From an uncultured bacterium (GTDB taxonomy: Bacteria; Desulfobacterota; Desulfovibrionia; Desulfovibrionales; Desulfovibrionaceae): a stretch of DNA of 31,737 nucleotides. The DNA is taken from contig CAJMLK010000032.1 of the NCBI GenBank assembly GCA_905214305.1, forward strand, positions 1 through 31,737. The letters run 5' to 3'. Below are positions 1 to 7,561 of the stretch, piece after piece; position 1 is the stretch's first letter, and each line of letters begins with the position of its first letter. Made by a program: the position numbers and the translations under genes. The notes beneath the pieces were generated by a model. It was not told the DNA's origin. It searched no databases and saw only the letters and a program-made list of their open reading frames with translations.

Positions 1-866
1 TCAAAGGAGCTTTGCTCGGGAAATATATCCCTGCCCGCCAACCCCACGGCATCTTCCGACAGAGCGGGAAGAATGGACACGGCGCTGTCGTTGAAATCCA
101 CCACGCGCAGCTTGTCGTCCAGCACCAGAACGCTGGCGCCCATAGTCTTGAACACCTTGTCGCGCGCAATGGGCACGAGGTCGAACATGCGCAGGCGGGA
201 CATGGCAAAACCGCTCAGAGGCAGGGCAGCCGAGAGGATGAAAGGCTCAATATCAATGCCATAGGGCGCAAAGCCCAGAGTCTGCAAAAAGTTGCCTATC
301 CAGAGACTCAGCGCGCCTAAAAAGATGGTTTTGGCCTGCCGCCTGCGGTAGCCCGTTGCCTTGCCATAAGAAAATGCAAACAGCGTCAGCCCGGCAAAGG
401 CAACAATCATCTTGTAAACAAAATCAACATAATACCACCAGCCTTTCTGCGTCACAGCCACGGGGAAGAGGCCGCTGGCATCCACTTCAAAGGTCTTGTA
501 ATGGAAATGATGGTACTGATTGGTGTAGAGCATCACTATTGTTGTCAACGGCACGATGAACAGCAATGCCATGACAGTCCTGCTTTTTATTGAATAATTA
601 TTGTAATAAACAGCAAAAAGAAACCAGAACACCGCAATAAGTGGTGCTCCCAGGTATTCAATTTTTAATGAAAGATAGATTGTTTCAGGCGTGCTTGATG
701 CCAGCTCAAAAATGTAGCCGACTGTGTACATGAAAATGGTCATGAACAAAAATAAAAATGCCGCGTATCCATTTGAACGCGCGATTCTGGACGAATAGCA
801 AACGGCATAGAGCATGCCCGCGCATGATACACTCAGAAAAAGGATACAGACAGCTCTTATAATCAC
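1..866 (-). CDS. Sensor protein with N-terminal 7TM domain and PAS start (partial)
   Basis: The frame is open from a GTG at 866 to the window edge, giving 288 codons of a longer protein. The GTG is chosen because AAAGG lies 8 bases upstream, an in-frame TGA lies just before it, and the next ATG comes 17 codons later. Residues 1 to about 205 form repeated hydrophobic helices with short loops, matching the histidine-kinase N-terminal 7TM domain. From about residue 240 a PAS-like stretch begins (VLVLDDKLRVVDFND). In this family the missing C-terminus is usually a histidine kinase, GGDEF or similar output module; which one cannot be seen here. The first 100 codons are markedly richer in A and T than neighbouring genes. 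The family call is by pattern, not by search. Confidence 0.8.
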   Translation of the reverse strand, partial: MIIRAVCILFLSVSCAGMLYAVCYSSRIARSNGYAAFLFLFMTIFMYTVGYIFELASSTPETIYLSLKIEYLGAPLIAVFWFLFAVYYNNYSIKSRTVMALLFIVPLTTIVMLYTNQYHHFHYKTFEVDASGLFPVAVTQKGWWYYVDFVYKMIVAFAGLTLFAFSYGKATGYRRRQAKTIFLGALSLWIGNFLQTLGFAPYGIDIEPFILSAALPLSGFAMSRLRMFDLVPIARDKVFKTMGASVLVLDDKLRVVDFNDSAVSILPALSEDAVGLAGRDIFPEQSSF

Positions 867-1003
867 AGAATATACCTTTCAATAATCACCCTGCCCGCAC
901 CCCATGCAAGAGACGTTGCGTGCCGTAGTCGCGCTTCAAAATGCACATCGAAAGTGGGGAAATGCAGCTCTGCGTCCTGATGCAGCTTCGCGTGCTCAAT
1001 ATT

Positions 1004-1032
1004 TTTTTACCTACATCCCCACCGCCTGACAA
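1004..1032 (-). promoter_or_regulatory. Possible sigma-70 promoter for the 7TM sensor gene
   Basis: On the minus strand TTGTCA (1032-1027) is followed after 17 bases by TAAAAA (1009-1004), about 140 bases before the GTG start at 866. The -35 box is close to consensus and the -10 box is weaker. Inferred by eye. Confidence 0.35.
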
Positions 1033-1050
1033 GCAGCGCGGCCCCGTCAG

Positions 1051-1089
1051 CAAACAAAAACTCCGGGCCTGCCTGAGCAGACGCCGGAG
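1051..1089 (-). terminator. Intrinsic terminator after the carboxynorspermidine dehydrogenase gene
   Basis: On the minus strand CTCCGG, a bulged C and GTCTGC pair with GCAGGC and CCGGAG around a TCAG loop, giving 12 base pairs, followed by TTTTTGTTTG. It begins 30 bases after the stop codon at 1119. Confidence 0.85.
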
Positions 1090-1118
1090 CCTTTGCAACA
1101 ATAAAACCTGCTTGCTGA

Positions 1119-2330
1119 CTAAAATTTGCCGGTCACGTCCAGGCACTGCCAGGGTAAGCCGTACACGTTGAGATCCTTCATGAAGGGATCGGGATCAAAC
1201 TGCTCCATGTTCCACACGCCGGGCTTGCGCCACAAGCCCTGAGCCACCATCTTTGTACCGATCATGGCGGGCACGCCAGTGGTGTACGAAATGGCCTGGG
1301 AACCCACCTCAGCGTAGCATTCCTCGTGGTCGCAGATGTTGTACACGTAGACGGTCTTTTCCTTTCCGTCCTTGACGCCGCGCATGAGGTCGCCGATGCA
1401 GGTCTTGCCCTTGGTCAGGGGGCCGAGGGAGGCCGGGTCGGGCAGAAGCTTGGACAGGAACTGGATGGGCACAATGTCCTGCCCCTGAAAGTTCACGGGA
1501 TCAATGCGGGTCATGCCCACATTGCCGAGCACCTTCAGGTGGTTGAGATAATTCTCGGAGAAGGTCATCCAGAAACGGGCGCGGCGCAGGCCTTTGAGGT
1601 TCTTGACCAGCGATTCCAGCTCTTCATGATACATGAGAAAGCATTTTTTGCTGCCAATGCCGCTGGGGAAGTCAAAGTTCATTGACCAGGACAGCGGATC
1701 GGTTTCCACCCATTCGCCCCGTTCCCAGTAGCGGCCGCGCGCGGTGACTTCGCGGATGTTGATTTCGGGGTTGAAGTTGGTGGCAAAGGGCTGGCCGTGG
1801 TCGCCCGCGTTGCAGTCGATGATGTCGAGCACATGCACTTCGTCCAGTTCGTGCTTCATGACCCATGCGGCAAAGACGTTGGTCACGCCGGGGTCAAAGC
1901 CCGAACCGAGCAGGGCGGTAAGCCCGGCCTCGCGAAAGCGCTCCGCATAGGCCCACTGCCAACTGTATTCAAACTTGGCGGTGTCCAGCGGCTCATAGTT
2001 GGCCGTATCCACATAGTGGACGCCGCATTCAAGGCAGGCGTCCATGATGTGCAGGTCCTGATAGGGCAGGGCCACGTTGCACACAAGGTCGGGCTTGACG
2101 CTGCGGATGAGCTGGCAAAGCTCCGGCACGTTGTCTGCGTCCACCTTGGCGGTCGCCACGTCAACGCCGTAGCGGGCCTTTACGCTTTGCGCAATGGCAT
2201 CGCAGCGCGACACAGTGCGGCTGGCAAGGGTTATTTTGTTAAACGTGCCGCTGTTTGCGGCGACCTGGGCGCATTTGTGGACAACCACGCTCCCGACGCC
2301 ACCCGCGCCGATGATAAGGATATTCGCCAT
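1119..2330 (-). CDS. Carboxynorspermidine dehydrogenase (saccharopine dehydrogenase-like)
   Basis: This 403-residue protein has an N-terminal Rossmann motif (GAGGVGS, residues 8-14) and a saccharopine-dehydrogenase-like body with GSGFDPGVTNVFAAWV near residue 145. In the family, the enzyme reductively joins aspartate semialdehyde to a diamine (diaminopropane or putrescine) to give carboxynorspermidine or carboxyspermidine, the alternative route to norspermidine or spermidine. Length fits the family (about 400). The start at 2330 is chosen because GGGAAGAG precedes it; an in-frame ATG at 2396 would add 22 residues unlike the family. The partner decarboxylase (nspC) is not in this window. The upstream terminator and the one after the stop suggest a single-gene transcript. 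Confidence 0.85.
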   Translation of the reverse strand: MANILIIGAGGVGSVVVHKCAQVAANSGTFNKITLASRTVSRCDAIAQSVKARYGVDVATAKVDADNVPELCQLIRSVKPDLVCNVALPYQDLHIMDACLECGVHYVDTANYEPLDTAKFEYSWQWAYAERFREAGLTALLGSGFDPGVTNVFAAWVMKHELDEVHVLDIIDCNAGDHGQPFATNFNPEINIREVTARGRYWERGEWVETDPLSWSMNFDFPSGIGSKKCFLMYHEELESLVKNLKGLRRARFWMTFSENYLNHLKVLGNVGMTRIDPVNFQGQDIVPIQFLSKLLPDPASLGPLTKGKTCIGDLMRGVKDGKEKTVYVYNICDHEECYAEVGSQAISYTTGVPAMIGTKMVAQGLWRKPGVWNMEQFDPDPFMKDLNVYGLPWQCLDVTGKF

Positions 2331-2402
2331 AGCTCTTCCCTCTCCAGCAAGATAGGGGGTCAAAAGAAAATCCGTGCGGCATCGCCGCCCGGTCACGTCC
2401 CA

Positions 2403-2437
2403 TCACACAAAAAGCGCCTCGGCGCGGTCAGCCGCTT
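2403..2437 (-). terminator. Probable terminator after the amidohydrolase gene
   Basis: On the minus strand the short stem GCGCC/GGCGC (2425-2414) is followed by TTTTTGTGTG, about 90 bases after the stop at 2514 and ahead of the next gene's start at 2330. The stem is short, so strength is uncertain. Confidence 0.5.
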
Positions 2438-2513
2438 ACGGGCGCAAAGTCCGGCTATATGCCTGTAAAGACCCAATCCGTCAACCGCATTGTTAGGACT
2501 GCCTTTTTTGCCG

Positions 2514-3935
2514 CTACTGCGGGTCTTTTGGGCGGTTGTCGGGCGCGGCCCGGTCGCCGTCCAGCAGCAGCACATGGGCATGACGACCGGCCCTGCGGGC
2601 CTGATCCGCCAGTTCATGGCCGCGGCGGCGGCAATCCGGACATGCGTGGCGCGGAACAAGCAGACACAGGGAGCGCGCCACACGCTCCGAGGCTGTTTCC
2701 ATGCGGCCCAGTCCCGAACAGTCCGGGCAGAGCCGCCATGCCTCGTTCTGCCCTTCGCTGAGCATGTCCGTATCATAAAAAACATGTTTCTGCCGCACCC
2801 ACCAGCGGTCTTGGCCCCGGTCTTCCATCTGGCCTTCTGACGGCGTGGACGGCGGGTTGAAATAGACGTCGCGCACCTGCTCGCACAGGCGGGCGATGTA
2901 TTGACCGACCTTGAGACTCTGGCGTGTGGACTCGGGCGACCAGCCCGGTTCGCGCACGTCGCTTGCGTCAATGCCCGCCAGAGCAAGGCAGATGCCCAGA
3001 TTCACGTAGGGCAGGGCGCCGCGTATGGCGTAACCGCCCTCAAGCACGGCCACGTGCGGATTGAGCAGTCTGGTCAGGGCTGCATAGCCCTGCGCCGAGA
3101 GCTTCATGTTTGCCAGCGGGTCGGTGAAATGGTTGTCCTGCCCGGCGGAATTGATGATGAAATCCGGCTTGAAGTCTTCAAGGATGGGCAACACGGCGTG
3201 TTCAATCGCGTACAGATAGCCTTCATCGCAGGTTTCGGGCGGCAGGGGAATGTTTATGGTGCGGCCCAGCGCGCCGGGGCCGCCGCATTCCTGCAGAAAG
3301 CCCGTGCCGGGGTACAGGGTGCGGCCGTCCTGATGCAGGGAGATGAAAAGGGTGTGCGGGTCGTTCCAGAATACGTCCTGCGTGCCATCACCGTGGTGTA
3401 CGTCTGTATCCACAATGGCGATGCGCAGGGGGCGGCCGTCCGTGTGCGGATAGTGGTCGCGGATGTATTCGGCCATGACGGCTTCGTTGTTGATATTGCA
3501 GAAGCCCCGGTTGCCGTGCACCACACGCATGGCATGATGCCCCGGCGGACGCACCAGCGCAAAGGCGCGGTCTTCGTGCCCGTCAAGCACAAGGCGCGCG
3601 GCGAGAATGGCCCCGCCAGCCGCCGCCAGATGCGAGTCTGTGCTCACGGCGCGGGCTGTGGGCAGGCAGAAGTGCGCCCGTTCAAGCTGCGCGTGGCTGG
3701 CGAAAGCAGGCCGGTATTCCGTAATGCCGGGAATATCGAACAGGCCTTCTTCCACAAGCTGGTCGCGCGTATAGAGCAGGCGCTCCTCACGCTCCGGATG
3801 TGTGGCGGAGATGGCCCAGTCAAAAGCCGGAAAAAACACCACCCCCAGCCGTCTGGCGGCGCAAAGGGCCTCCCTTGCGTCCGCCTGACCCAAAAAGTGT
3901 GCAGCCGGGCGCTGCCCGGCCCGCTGCTCAGTCAT
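2514..3935 (-). CDS. Histone-deacetylase-fold amidohydrolase with C-terminal zinc-ribbon-like tail
   Basis: This is a 473-residue member of the arginase/deacetylase (HDAC, AcuC, acetylpolyamine amidohydrolase) superfamily. The zinc and catalytic signatures are present: RPPGHHA (129-135), DTDVHHGDGTQ with ligands D178 and H180, GQDNH with D267, and EGGY (299-302). Known members remove acetyl or acyl groups from lysine side chains or polyamines. After the catalytic domain, which ends near 320, the protein carries an extra 150 residues with two cysteine pairs (C403/C406 and C432/C435), resembling a zinc ribbon. The ATG at 3935 overlaps the upstream gene by 8 bases, so translation is probably coupled. 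The substrate is unknown; the neighbouring polyamine gene makes an acetylpolyamine possible, but that is inference. Confidence 0.85.
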   Translation of the reverse strand: MTEQRAGQRPAAHFLGQADAREALCAARRLGVVFFPAFDWAISATHPEREERLLYTRDQLVEEGLFDIPGITEYRPAFASHAQLERAHFCLPTARAVSTDSHLAAAGGAILAARLVLDGHEDRAFALVRPPGHHAMRVVHGNRGFCNINNEAVMAEYIRDHYPHTDGRPLRIAIVDTDVHHGDGTQDVFWNDPHTLFISLHQDGRTLYPGTGFLQECGGPGALGRTINIPLPPETCDEGYLYAIEHAVLPILEDFKPDFIINSAGQDNHFTDPLANMKLSAQGYAALTRLLNPHVAVLEGGYAIRGALPYVNLGICLALAGIDASDVREPGWSPESTRQSLKVGQYIARLCEQVRDVYFNPPSTPSEGQMEDRGQDRWWVRQKHVFYDTDMLSEGQNEAWRLCPDCSGLGRMETASERVARSLCLLVPRHACPDCRRRGHELADQARRAGRHAHVLLLDGDRAAPDNRPKDPQ

Positions 3936-4269
3936 CGTTTTCGTCCAGAGCTTCGAAAATGTCCGCGCCGTAGCGGGCATAGGTCACCATGCGGCCCATC
4001 TGCGCAAGGCCAAGGGAATAGGCGAGGTTGCTTTCCGCCACGGCCAGAAACAGCAGGCTGTCTTCATCATACATGGCAAAAACGCCGCCGGGGCCGTCTT
4101 CTTTGCGGAAAGCCACGCAGTACATAAGCTCGGGATCACCCAGAATGCCCGCAGCCACATGATTGGCGGGCGGCTCGGGCAAGGCGGACTCAAAGCCCGC
4201 TGCGCCGTTTTTGCGGGGAACGAAATTCAGTTTTGTGCCTTCAACAAAGAGGTCGTAGTATTCTTGCAT
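3928..4269 (-). CDS. Conserved-looking small protein of unknown function
   Basis: This 113-residue acidic protein begins MQEYYDLFVEGTKLNF and ends with an Asp/Glu-rich tail (EALDENDD). I recognise no domain. It has no signal peptide or transmembrane helix; a moderately hydrophobic stretch (SLLFLAVAESNLAYSLGLA) looks like a buried helix. The ATG is preceded by GGAGA at suitable spacing. It overlaps the downstream amidohydrolase gene by 8 bases, so the two are probably co-translated and functionally linked. Codon use matches its neighbours, which supports a real gene. Confidence 0.7.
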   Translation of the reverse strand: MQEYYDLFVEGTKLNFVPRKNGAAGFESALPEPPANHVAAGILGDPELMYCVAFRKEDGPGGVFAMYDEDSLLFLAVAESNLAYSLGLAQMGRMVTYARYGADIFEALDENDD

Positions 4270-4465
4270 GGCATTCTCCGGGGCTGGTTTGCAGGCGGTT
4301 TATGGGTTGGGGTCCGTATGGCGCGGGGAACAGCCCCGGCGCATGTGCCCGGCGTTGCCGGAAAGTGCTGCGCCATGTTTTTGCTTTGCGCAAGGCCGTG
4401 AGTGCGGGCTTTGCTCAGTGTATGGAAATGGCAGGCGTCAGATGAACAGGCTGGCTCAGGCCAAA

Positions 4466-4482
4466 CGCAGGCAATGCCTGCG
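4466..4482 (-). terminator. Hairpin after tmk, weak terminator candidate
   Basis: CGCAGGC and GCCTGCG form a 7-bp stem with a 3-base loop about 67 bases after the tmk stop. On the minus strand it is followed only by TTTGG. The rest of 4270-4548 shows nothing I can interpret. Confidence 0.3.
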
Positions 4483-4548
4483 CGCTTGAGCGGTGTGCTC
4501 CCAGAGGGGCAGTCTGGAGCCGTTCACGAATGCGCCGGATTACATGTA

Positions 4549-5202
4549 CTAGTCGAGTCCCCGTCCCCGTCTGCGCAGGTACGCCTCAATGGCCGAGCGG
4601 CACTGCAGGACTACGTCTTCGGGCGGCTGTGAGGCGTCAATGATGGCGAAGCGTTCCGGCTCTTCATCGGCCAGAGCACGGTAGCCCCGGCGCACCCGCT
4701 CATGAAAGTCAAGGCTTTCGCTGTCAAAGCGGCCTTCGGCAATGACCATTCCGGCGGAGCGGTTGCGTTCGCCGGCGCGTTCCAGCCCGCAGCGCACGGG
4801 CAGGTCCAGAAGCAGGGTGAGATCAGGCTCCAGCCCGCCGGTGGCCGCCGTATTGAGGCTGCGCAGATATTCCGTATCCAGCCCGCGCCCGTGCCCCTGA
4901 TAGGCCAGGGTCGAGTCTGTGAAGCGGTCGCAAAGCACCACCTGCCCGGCCTCAAGGGCGGGGCGGATGACCTCTACCACATGCTGGGCGCGGTCGGCCA
5001 GAAACAGAAACAGCTCGGCCCGGCTGGCAAGCCCGCCGGTGCGCACGTCCAGCAGCAGGGCGCGCAAACGGCGCCCCAGGGCGCTGCCGCCCGGTTCTCT
5101 GGTTAAAACCGGGTCATACCCGCGCGCCTGCAGATACCCTGACAGATAGTCAATGGCCGTGGACTTTCCCGCGCCTTCTATACCTTCAAAAGTGACAAAC
5201 AT
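4549..5202 (-). CDS. tmk: Thymidylate kinase
   Basis: This 217-residue protein phosphorylates dTMP to dTDP with ATP in the cytoplasm. It carries the P-loop GIEGAGKST (7-15), the substrate-binding REPGGS (35-40), the DRF motif with STLAYQGHGRG (92-107), and a LID segment rich in arginine (about 145-160). Length is typical for the family. The start is preceded by AAGGA and lies inside the 3' end of the upstream HD-domain gene (25-base overlap), so the two are cotranscribed and probably translationally coupled. Confidence 0.96.
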   Translation of the reverse strand: MFVTFEGIEGAGKSTAIDYLSGYLQARGYDPVLTREPGGSALGRRLRALLLDVRTGGLASRAELFLFLADRAQHVVEVIRPALEAGQVVLCDRFTDSTLAYQGHGRGLDTEYLRSLNTAATGGLEPDLTLLLDLPVRCGLERAGERNRSAGMVIAEGRFDSESLDFHERVRRGYRALADEEPERFAIIDASQPPEDVVLQCRSAIEAYLRRRGRGLD

Positions 5203-6209
5203 TCTTCCTTGACCGCCTTTTTACGGGTTGCGGGGGCGGCTTTTTCCGGGGTGCGCGCGGCCCGGTGTACGGGGCGGCCCAGCGTGGCCTGCCAGGGGGT
5301 CCAGTCCTGTCCGTCTTCGTCCATTTGCGCGAACAGGCCCCGGCACTGGGCCATCTTGGCATCCAGATTGTCGGCATAGTGCAGGGCCATGGCTTCGGGA
5401 GTGTGGGGCTGGCGTACAGCGCCAAACTGAAGTTCGCCGTGATGGCTCAGGATGAGATGCTTGAGATGCCTTTGCAGCGGTTCTTCAAGGCCGGATTTTG
5501 CCATGAAGGGCGCCAGCATCTCTATGCCCAACATGAGGTGGCCGAGCAGGCGGCCTTCGTCGGTATAGTCGTTGGCAAGGCCGCCGGAAAACTCCCGCAG
5601 CTTGCCGATATCATGAAAGAGCGCCCCGGCCAGCAGGGTTTGCCTGTCCAGTTCCGGATACTGGTCGGCAATGCGGCGGCAGAGGTTGAAAACGCTCAGA
5701 GTGTGTTCAAGCAGGCCGCCCACATAGGCGTGGTGTACGCCCTTGGCGGCCGGGCACACGCGAAAGGTCGCCCGCATTTCGGCATTGCTGAAAAAGCCCT
5801 GCACCAGCTTGCGCCAGGGGGCGTGGGTAAATTCTGCCTTGATGGAGCTGTCCAGCTCGTGGAGCATGTCATCCAGCGGGTAGGGGCTGGCGGGCATAAG
5901 GGCGGTCTGGTCCACGGCGGCGCTTTCCGCTGCGTCCAGCAGGCGCATGTGCTCCACGGTAAGCTGCACCTGATCGCGGTACAGGCTCGCGCGGCCTTCA
6001 ACCCACGCCAGTGTTCCGGCGGGGATTTCACCGAAGTCCGCACTGAGGGGATGCCATATTTTGGCTTCAAGACTGCCGCTGGCGTCCACCAGGGTGAGCC
6101 GCCAGTAGGGACCGTTGCGCGACTGGCCCTGTGCCGCCTGACTGACTGCAAACAGGCCCCGCGCTTCCGACGTGGGGCTAATGTCTTTGACGTAACAACC
6201 TTTTTCCAT
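5178..6209 (-). CDS. OB-fold/HD-domain protein, YhaM-like 3'-5' exoribonuclease family
   Basis: This 343-residue protein has an N-terminal OB-fold-like region (about 10-95) and an HD phosphohydrolase domain. Metal-binding residues visible are H169 (LLEHT), H199-D200 (LFHDIGK), the SHHGE motif (255-259) and D280 (HYADNLD). This layout and length match the YhaM family, whose studied members degrade RNA or single-stranded DNA from the 3' end. A basic Ala/Lys-rich tail follows. The start at 6209 is chosen because the OB-fold begins directly after it and the upstream in-frame ATG codons run into the divergent surE promoter region. The SD-like sequence is weak. It overlaps tmk by 25 bases. Confidence 0.85.
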   Translation of the reverse strand: MEKGCYVKDISPTSEARGLFAVSQAAQGQSRNGPYWRLTLVDASGSLEAKIWHPLSADFGEIPAGTLAWVEGRASLYRDQVQLTVEHMRLLDAAESAAVDQTALMPASPYPLDDMLHELDSSIKAEFTHAPWRKLVQGFFSNAEMRATFRVCPAAKGVHHAYVGGLLEHTLSVFNLCRRIADQYPELDRQTLLAGALFHDIGKLREFSGGLANDYTDEGRLLGHLMLGIEMLAPFMAKSGLEEPLQRHLKHLILSHHGELQFGAVRQPHTPEAMALHYADNLDAKMAQCRGLFAQMDEDGQDWTPWQATLGRPVHRAARTPEKAAPATRKKAVKEECLSLLKV

Positions 6210-6226
6210 ATATCTATCCAAGAGCG

Positions 6227-6254
6227 TCTGGCCAGGAGCTTCTGGCCAGGAGCG
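6227..6254. repeat. 14-bp tandem duplication in the divergent promoter region
   Basis: TCTGGCCAGGAGCT occurs twice in tandem (6227-6240 and 6241-6254, 13 of 14 bases identical) between the HD-domain gene and surE. Each unit contains the palindrome TGGCCA. It could be a local duplication or paired protein-binding sites. Confidence 0.75.
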
Positions 6255-6342
6255 TTTGACGCCCCGTGTGTTTTGAGCGCCGCCGCAAGGGCGGATCATA
6301 GCGAAGCTTTTTTGAATTTCCCTTCTTTCCGAGGTATTGTCA

Positions 6343-7116
6343 ATGAACGTTCTCCTGACCAACGACGACGGCATCCGGGCCAGGGGCCTGCGTGCCCTGT
6401 ACGCGGCCCTGCGCGATGCCGGGCATACGGTATCTGTGGTTGCCCCCATGACCCAGCAGTCCGGGGTGGGGCATTCGCTCACGGTGTTCGAGCCTGTGCG
6501 GGCCACAGTGATTGAAGAGCCGGACTTTACGGGAACGGGCGTTTACGGAACCCCCACCGACTGCGTAAAACTGGCTCTGGGACGGCTGTTGCCCCAGAAG
6601 CCGGACCTTGTCATGTCCGGCATCAATGCCGGGGCCAACGTGGGGCCGGACATCCTGTATTCCGGCACGGTGGGCGCGGCTACCGAGGCCGCCCATGAAG
6701 AACTGCCCAGCATGGCTGTTTCGTTTGACAGCTTCAGCCACAATACTTCGCCGGATATGGACCTCATGCCTCAGGCGCGTCATGCCGTGAATCTGGCCGA
6801 GCGCATGAACTGGTCCGCATTGGGCCGCCGCCGGGTGCTCAATATCAACTATCCGGCCTGCCCCCTGGACGAGGCCGCAGAGCTGCGCGTCTGCCCCCAG
6901 ACCACCGCCGTGTGGAAAAACGTCTATATCGAGCGCGAAGACCCGCGCGGCGCGCCCTACTGGTGGCTTGAGGGCGAAATTCCCCCGGCAAGCATTGAGC
7001 CGGGTTCGGACAAGGATTTGCTCAACCGCGGGCATATCACCCTGACGCCCCTGTGTTTTGATTTTACTGACCGCGACGGGCTGAACGCGCTCAGGTGCAT
7101 GCGGCTGCAGGGCTGA
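6343..7116 (+). CDS. surE: 5'/3'-nucleotidase SurE
   Basis: This 257-residue protein belongs to the SurE family of metal-dependent nucleoside monophosphatases, usually linked to stress survival. The metal ligands are visible: the N-terminal NDDG motif with D8 and D9, S40 in QQSGVGHSLT, and N95 in SGINAGANVG. Length matches the family. The ATG at 6343 is preferred over a TTG two codons earlier because it has GAGG 8 bases upstream. It is divergent from the HD-domain gene and ends just before a strong terminator, so it is probably a single-gene transcript. Confidence 0.95.
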   Translation: MNVLLTNDDGIRARGLRALYAALRDAGHTVSVVAPMTQQSGVGHSLTVFEPVRATVIEEPDFTGTGVYGTPTDCVKLALGRLLPQKPDLVMSGINAGANVGPDILYSGTVGAATEAAHEELPSMAVSFDSFSHNTSPDMDLMPQARHAVNLAERMNWSALGRRRVLNINYPACPLDEAAELRVCPQTTAVWKNVYIEREDPRGAPYWWLEGEIPPASIEPGSDKDLLNRGHITLTPLCFDFTDRDGLNALRCMRLQG

Positions 7117-7118
7117 TG

Positions 7119-7145
7119 CGGCCGCTGTGGCGGCGGCCGGTTTTT
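7119..7145 (+). terminator. Intrinsic terminator of surE
   Basis: CGGCCGC and GCGGCCG form a 7-bp stem with a 7-base loop, followed by GTTTTT, immediately after the surE stop codon. Confidence 0.85.
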
Positions 7146-7346
7146 GCCGGGCGGGCTGAGCCGTCGTATCGGACGCCGGGCGCGGCGAAAGCCTGAAAAA
7201 AGCCGCTCCGCCATGTGCGAGATGCCATATTGACGCGCCGGGGCATTCCCCTTTGCGCGATTTTGGTATACATTGCTCTTGCCTGCGGCGGGGCTTGGTG
7301 CTAGCCATGCTGTCGCAGCTTTTGTGCAGGCAATAGCCATGTAAAT

Positions 7347-7358
7347 TGAATTAATTCA
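7347..7358. promoter_or_regulatory. Perfect 12-bp palindrome upstream of the aldolase gene
   Basis: TGAATTAATTCA is a perfect dyad in an AT-rich island in an otherwise GC-rich region, about 200 bases before the aldolase start. Such a site could be an operator for a dimeric regulator. No regulator is identified. Confidence 0.35.
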
Positions 7359-7466
7359 GCGAACCATTACGACAGGCGTTTTCGGGGCAGTCGTCTGTTG
7401 GGTCGCGTTTTTCCGTTGGTCGTGCCGTCGGAAACGGGTGCACCGGCGCAGCGTGTGCGTGGTGCA

Positions 7467-7497
7467 GCCGCCATGGCGTCATGGCTTTTTCGGCGGC
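7467..7497 (+). promoter_or_regulatory. Possible attenuator in the aldolase leader
   Basis: GCCATG (7470-7475) pairs with CATGGC (7480-7485) around GCGT and is followed by TTTTTC, a terminator-like hairpin 77 bases before the ATG. GCCGCC (7467-7472) can instead pair with GGCGGC (7492-7497) and would disrupt the first stem. The two mutually exclusive folds suggest attenuation. Inferred by eye. Confidence 0.4.
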
Positions 7498-7561
7498 CGG
7501 GGTTGAAGCGTTTTGCAGTCTGCGTACTTACAACTGTCCCCAGAAAAAAAGGGAGGAAGTC

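Larger units (their letters stand above)
7146..7561 (+). other. Long leader and promoter region of the aldolase-GAPDH unit
   Basis: About 415 bases without a gene. It holds the palindrome at 7347-7358 and a possible attenuator at 7467-7497. I see no convincing -35/-10 pair; TATACA near 7267 could be a -10 box. Its length and structure suggest regulation of the downstream genes. Confidence 0.4.

Noticed and set aside
2901..4127. Long plus-strand open frame opposite the amidohydrolase gene
   Set aside because: It is antisense to a gene with full family motifs, has no domain of its own and runs across two genes; GC-rich DNA gives such frames.
6337..6342. TTG start for surE two codons earlier
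   Set aside because: Spacing from GAGG favours the ATG at 6343, and the conserved N-terminus begins there.
5265..6515. 416-codon plus-strand open frame
   Set aside because: Antisense to the OB-fold/HD gene and overlapping surE; no ribosome site or recognisable domain.
7481..7561. In-frame upstream ATG that would extend the aldolase by 27 residues
   Set aside because: It lies inside the leader hairpin with no ribosome site, while 7562 has GGAGG at ideal spacing and matches the family N-terminus.
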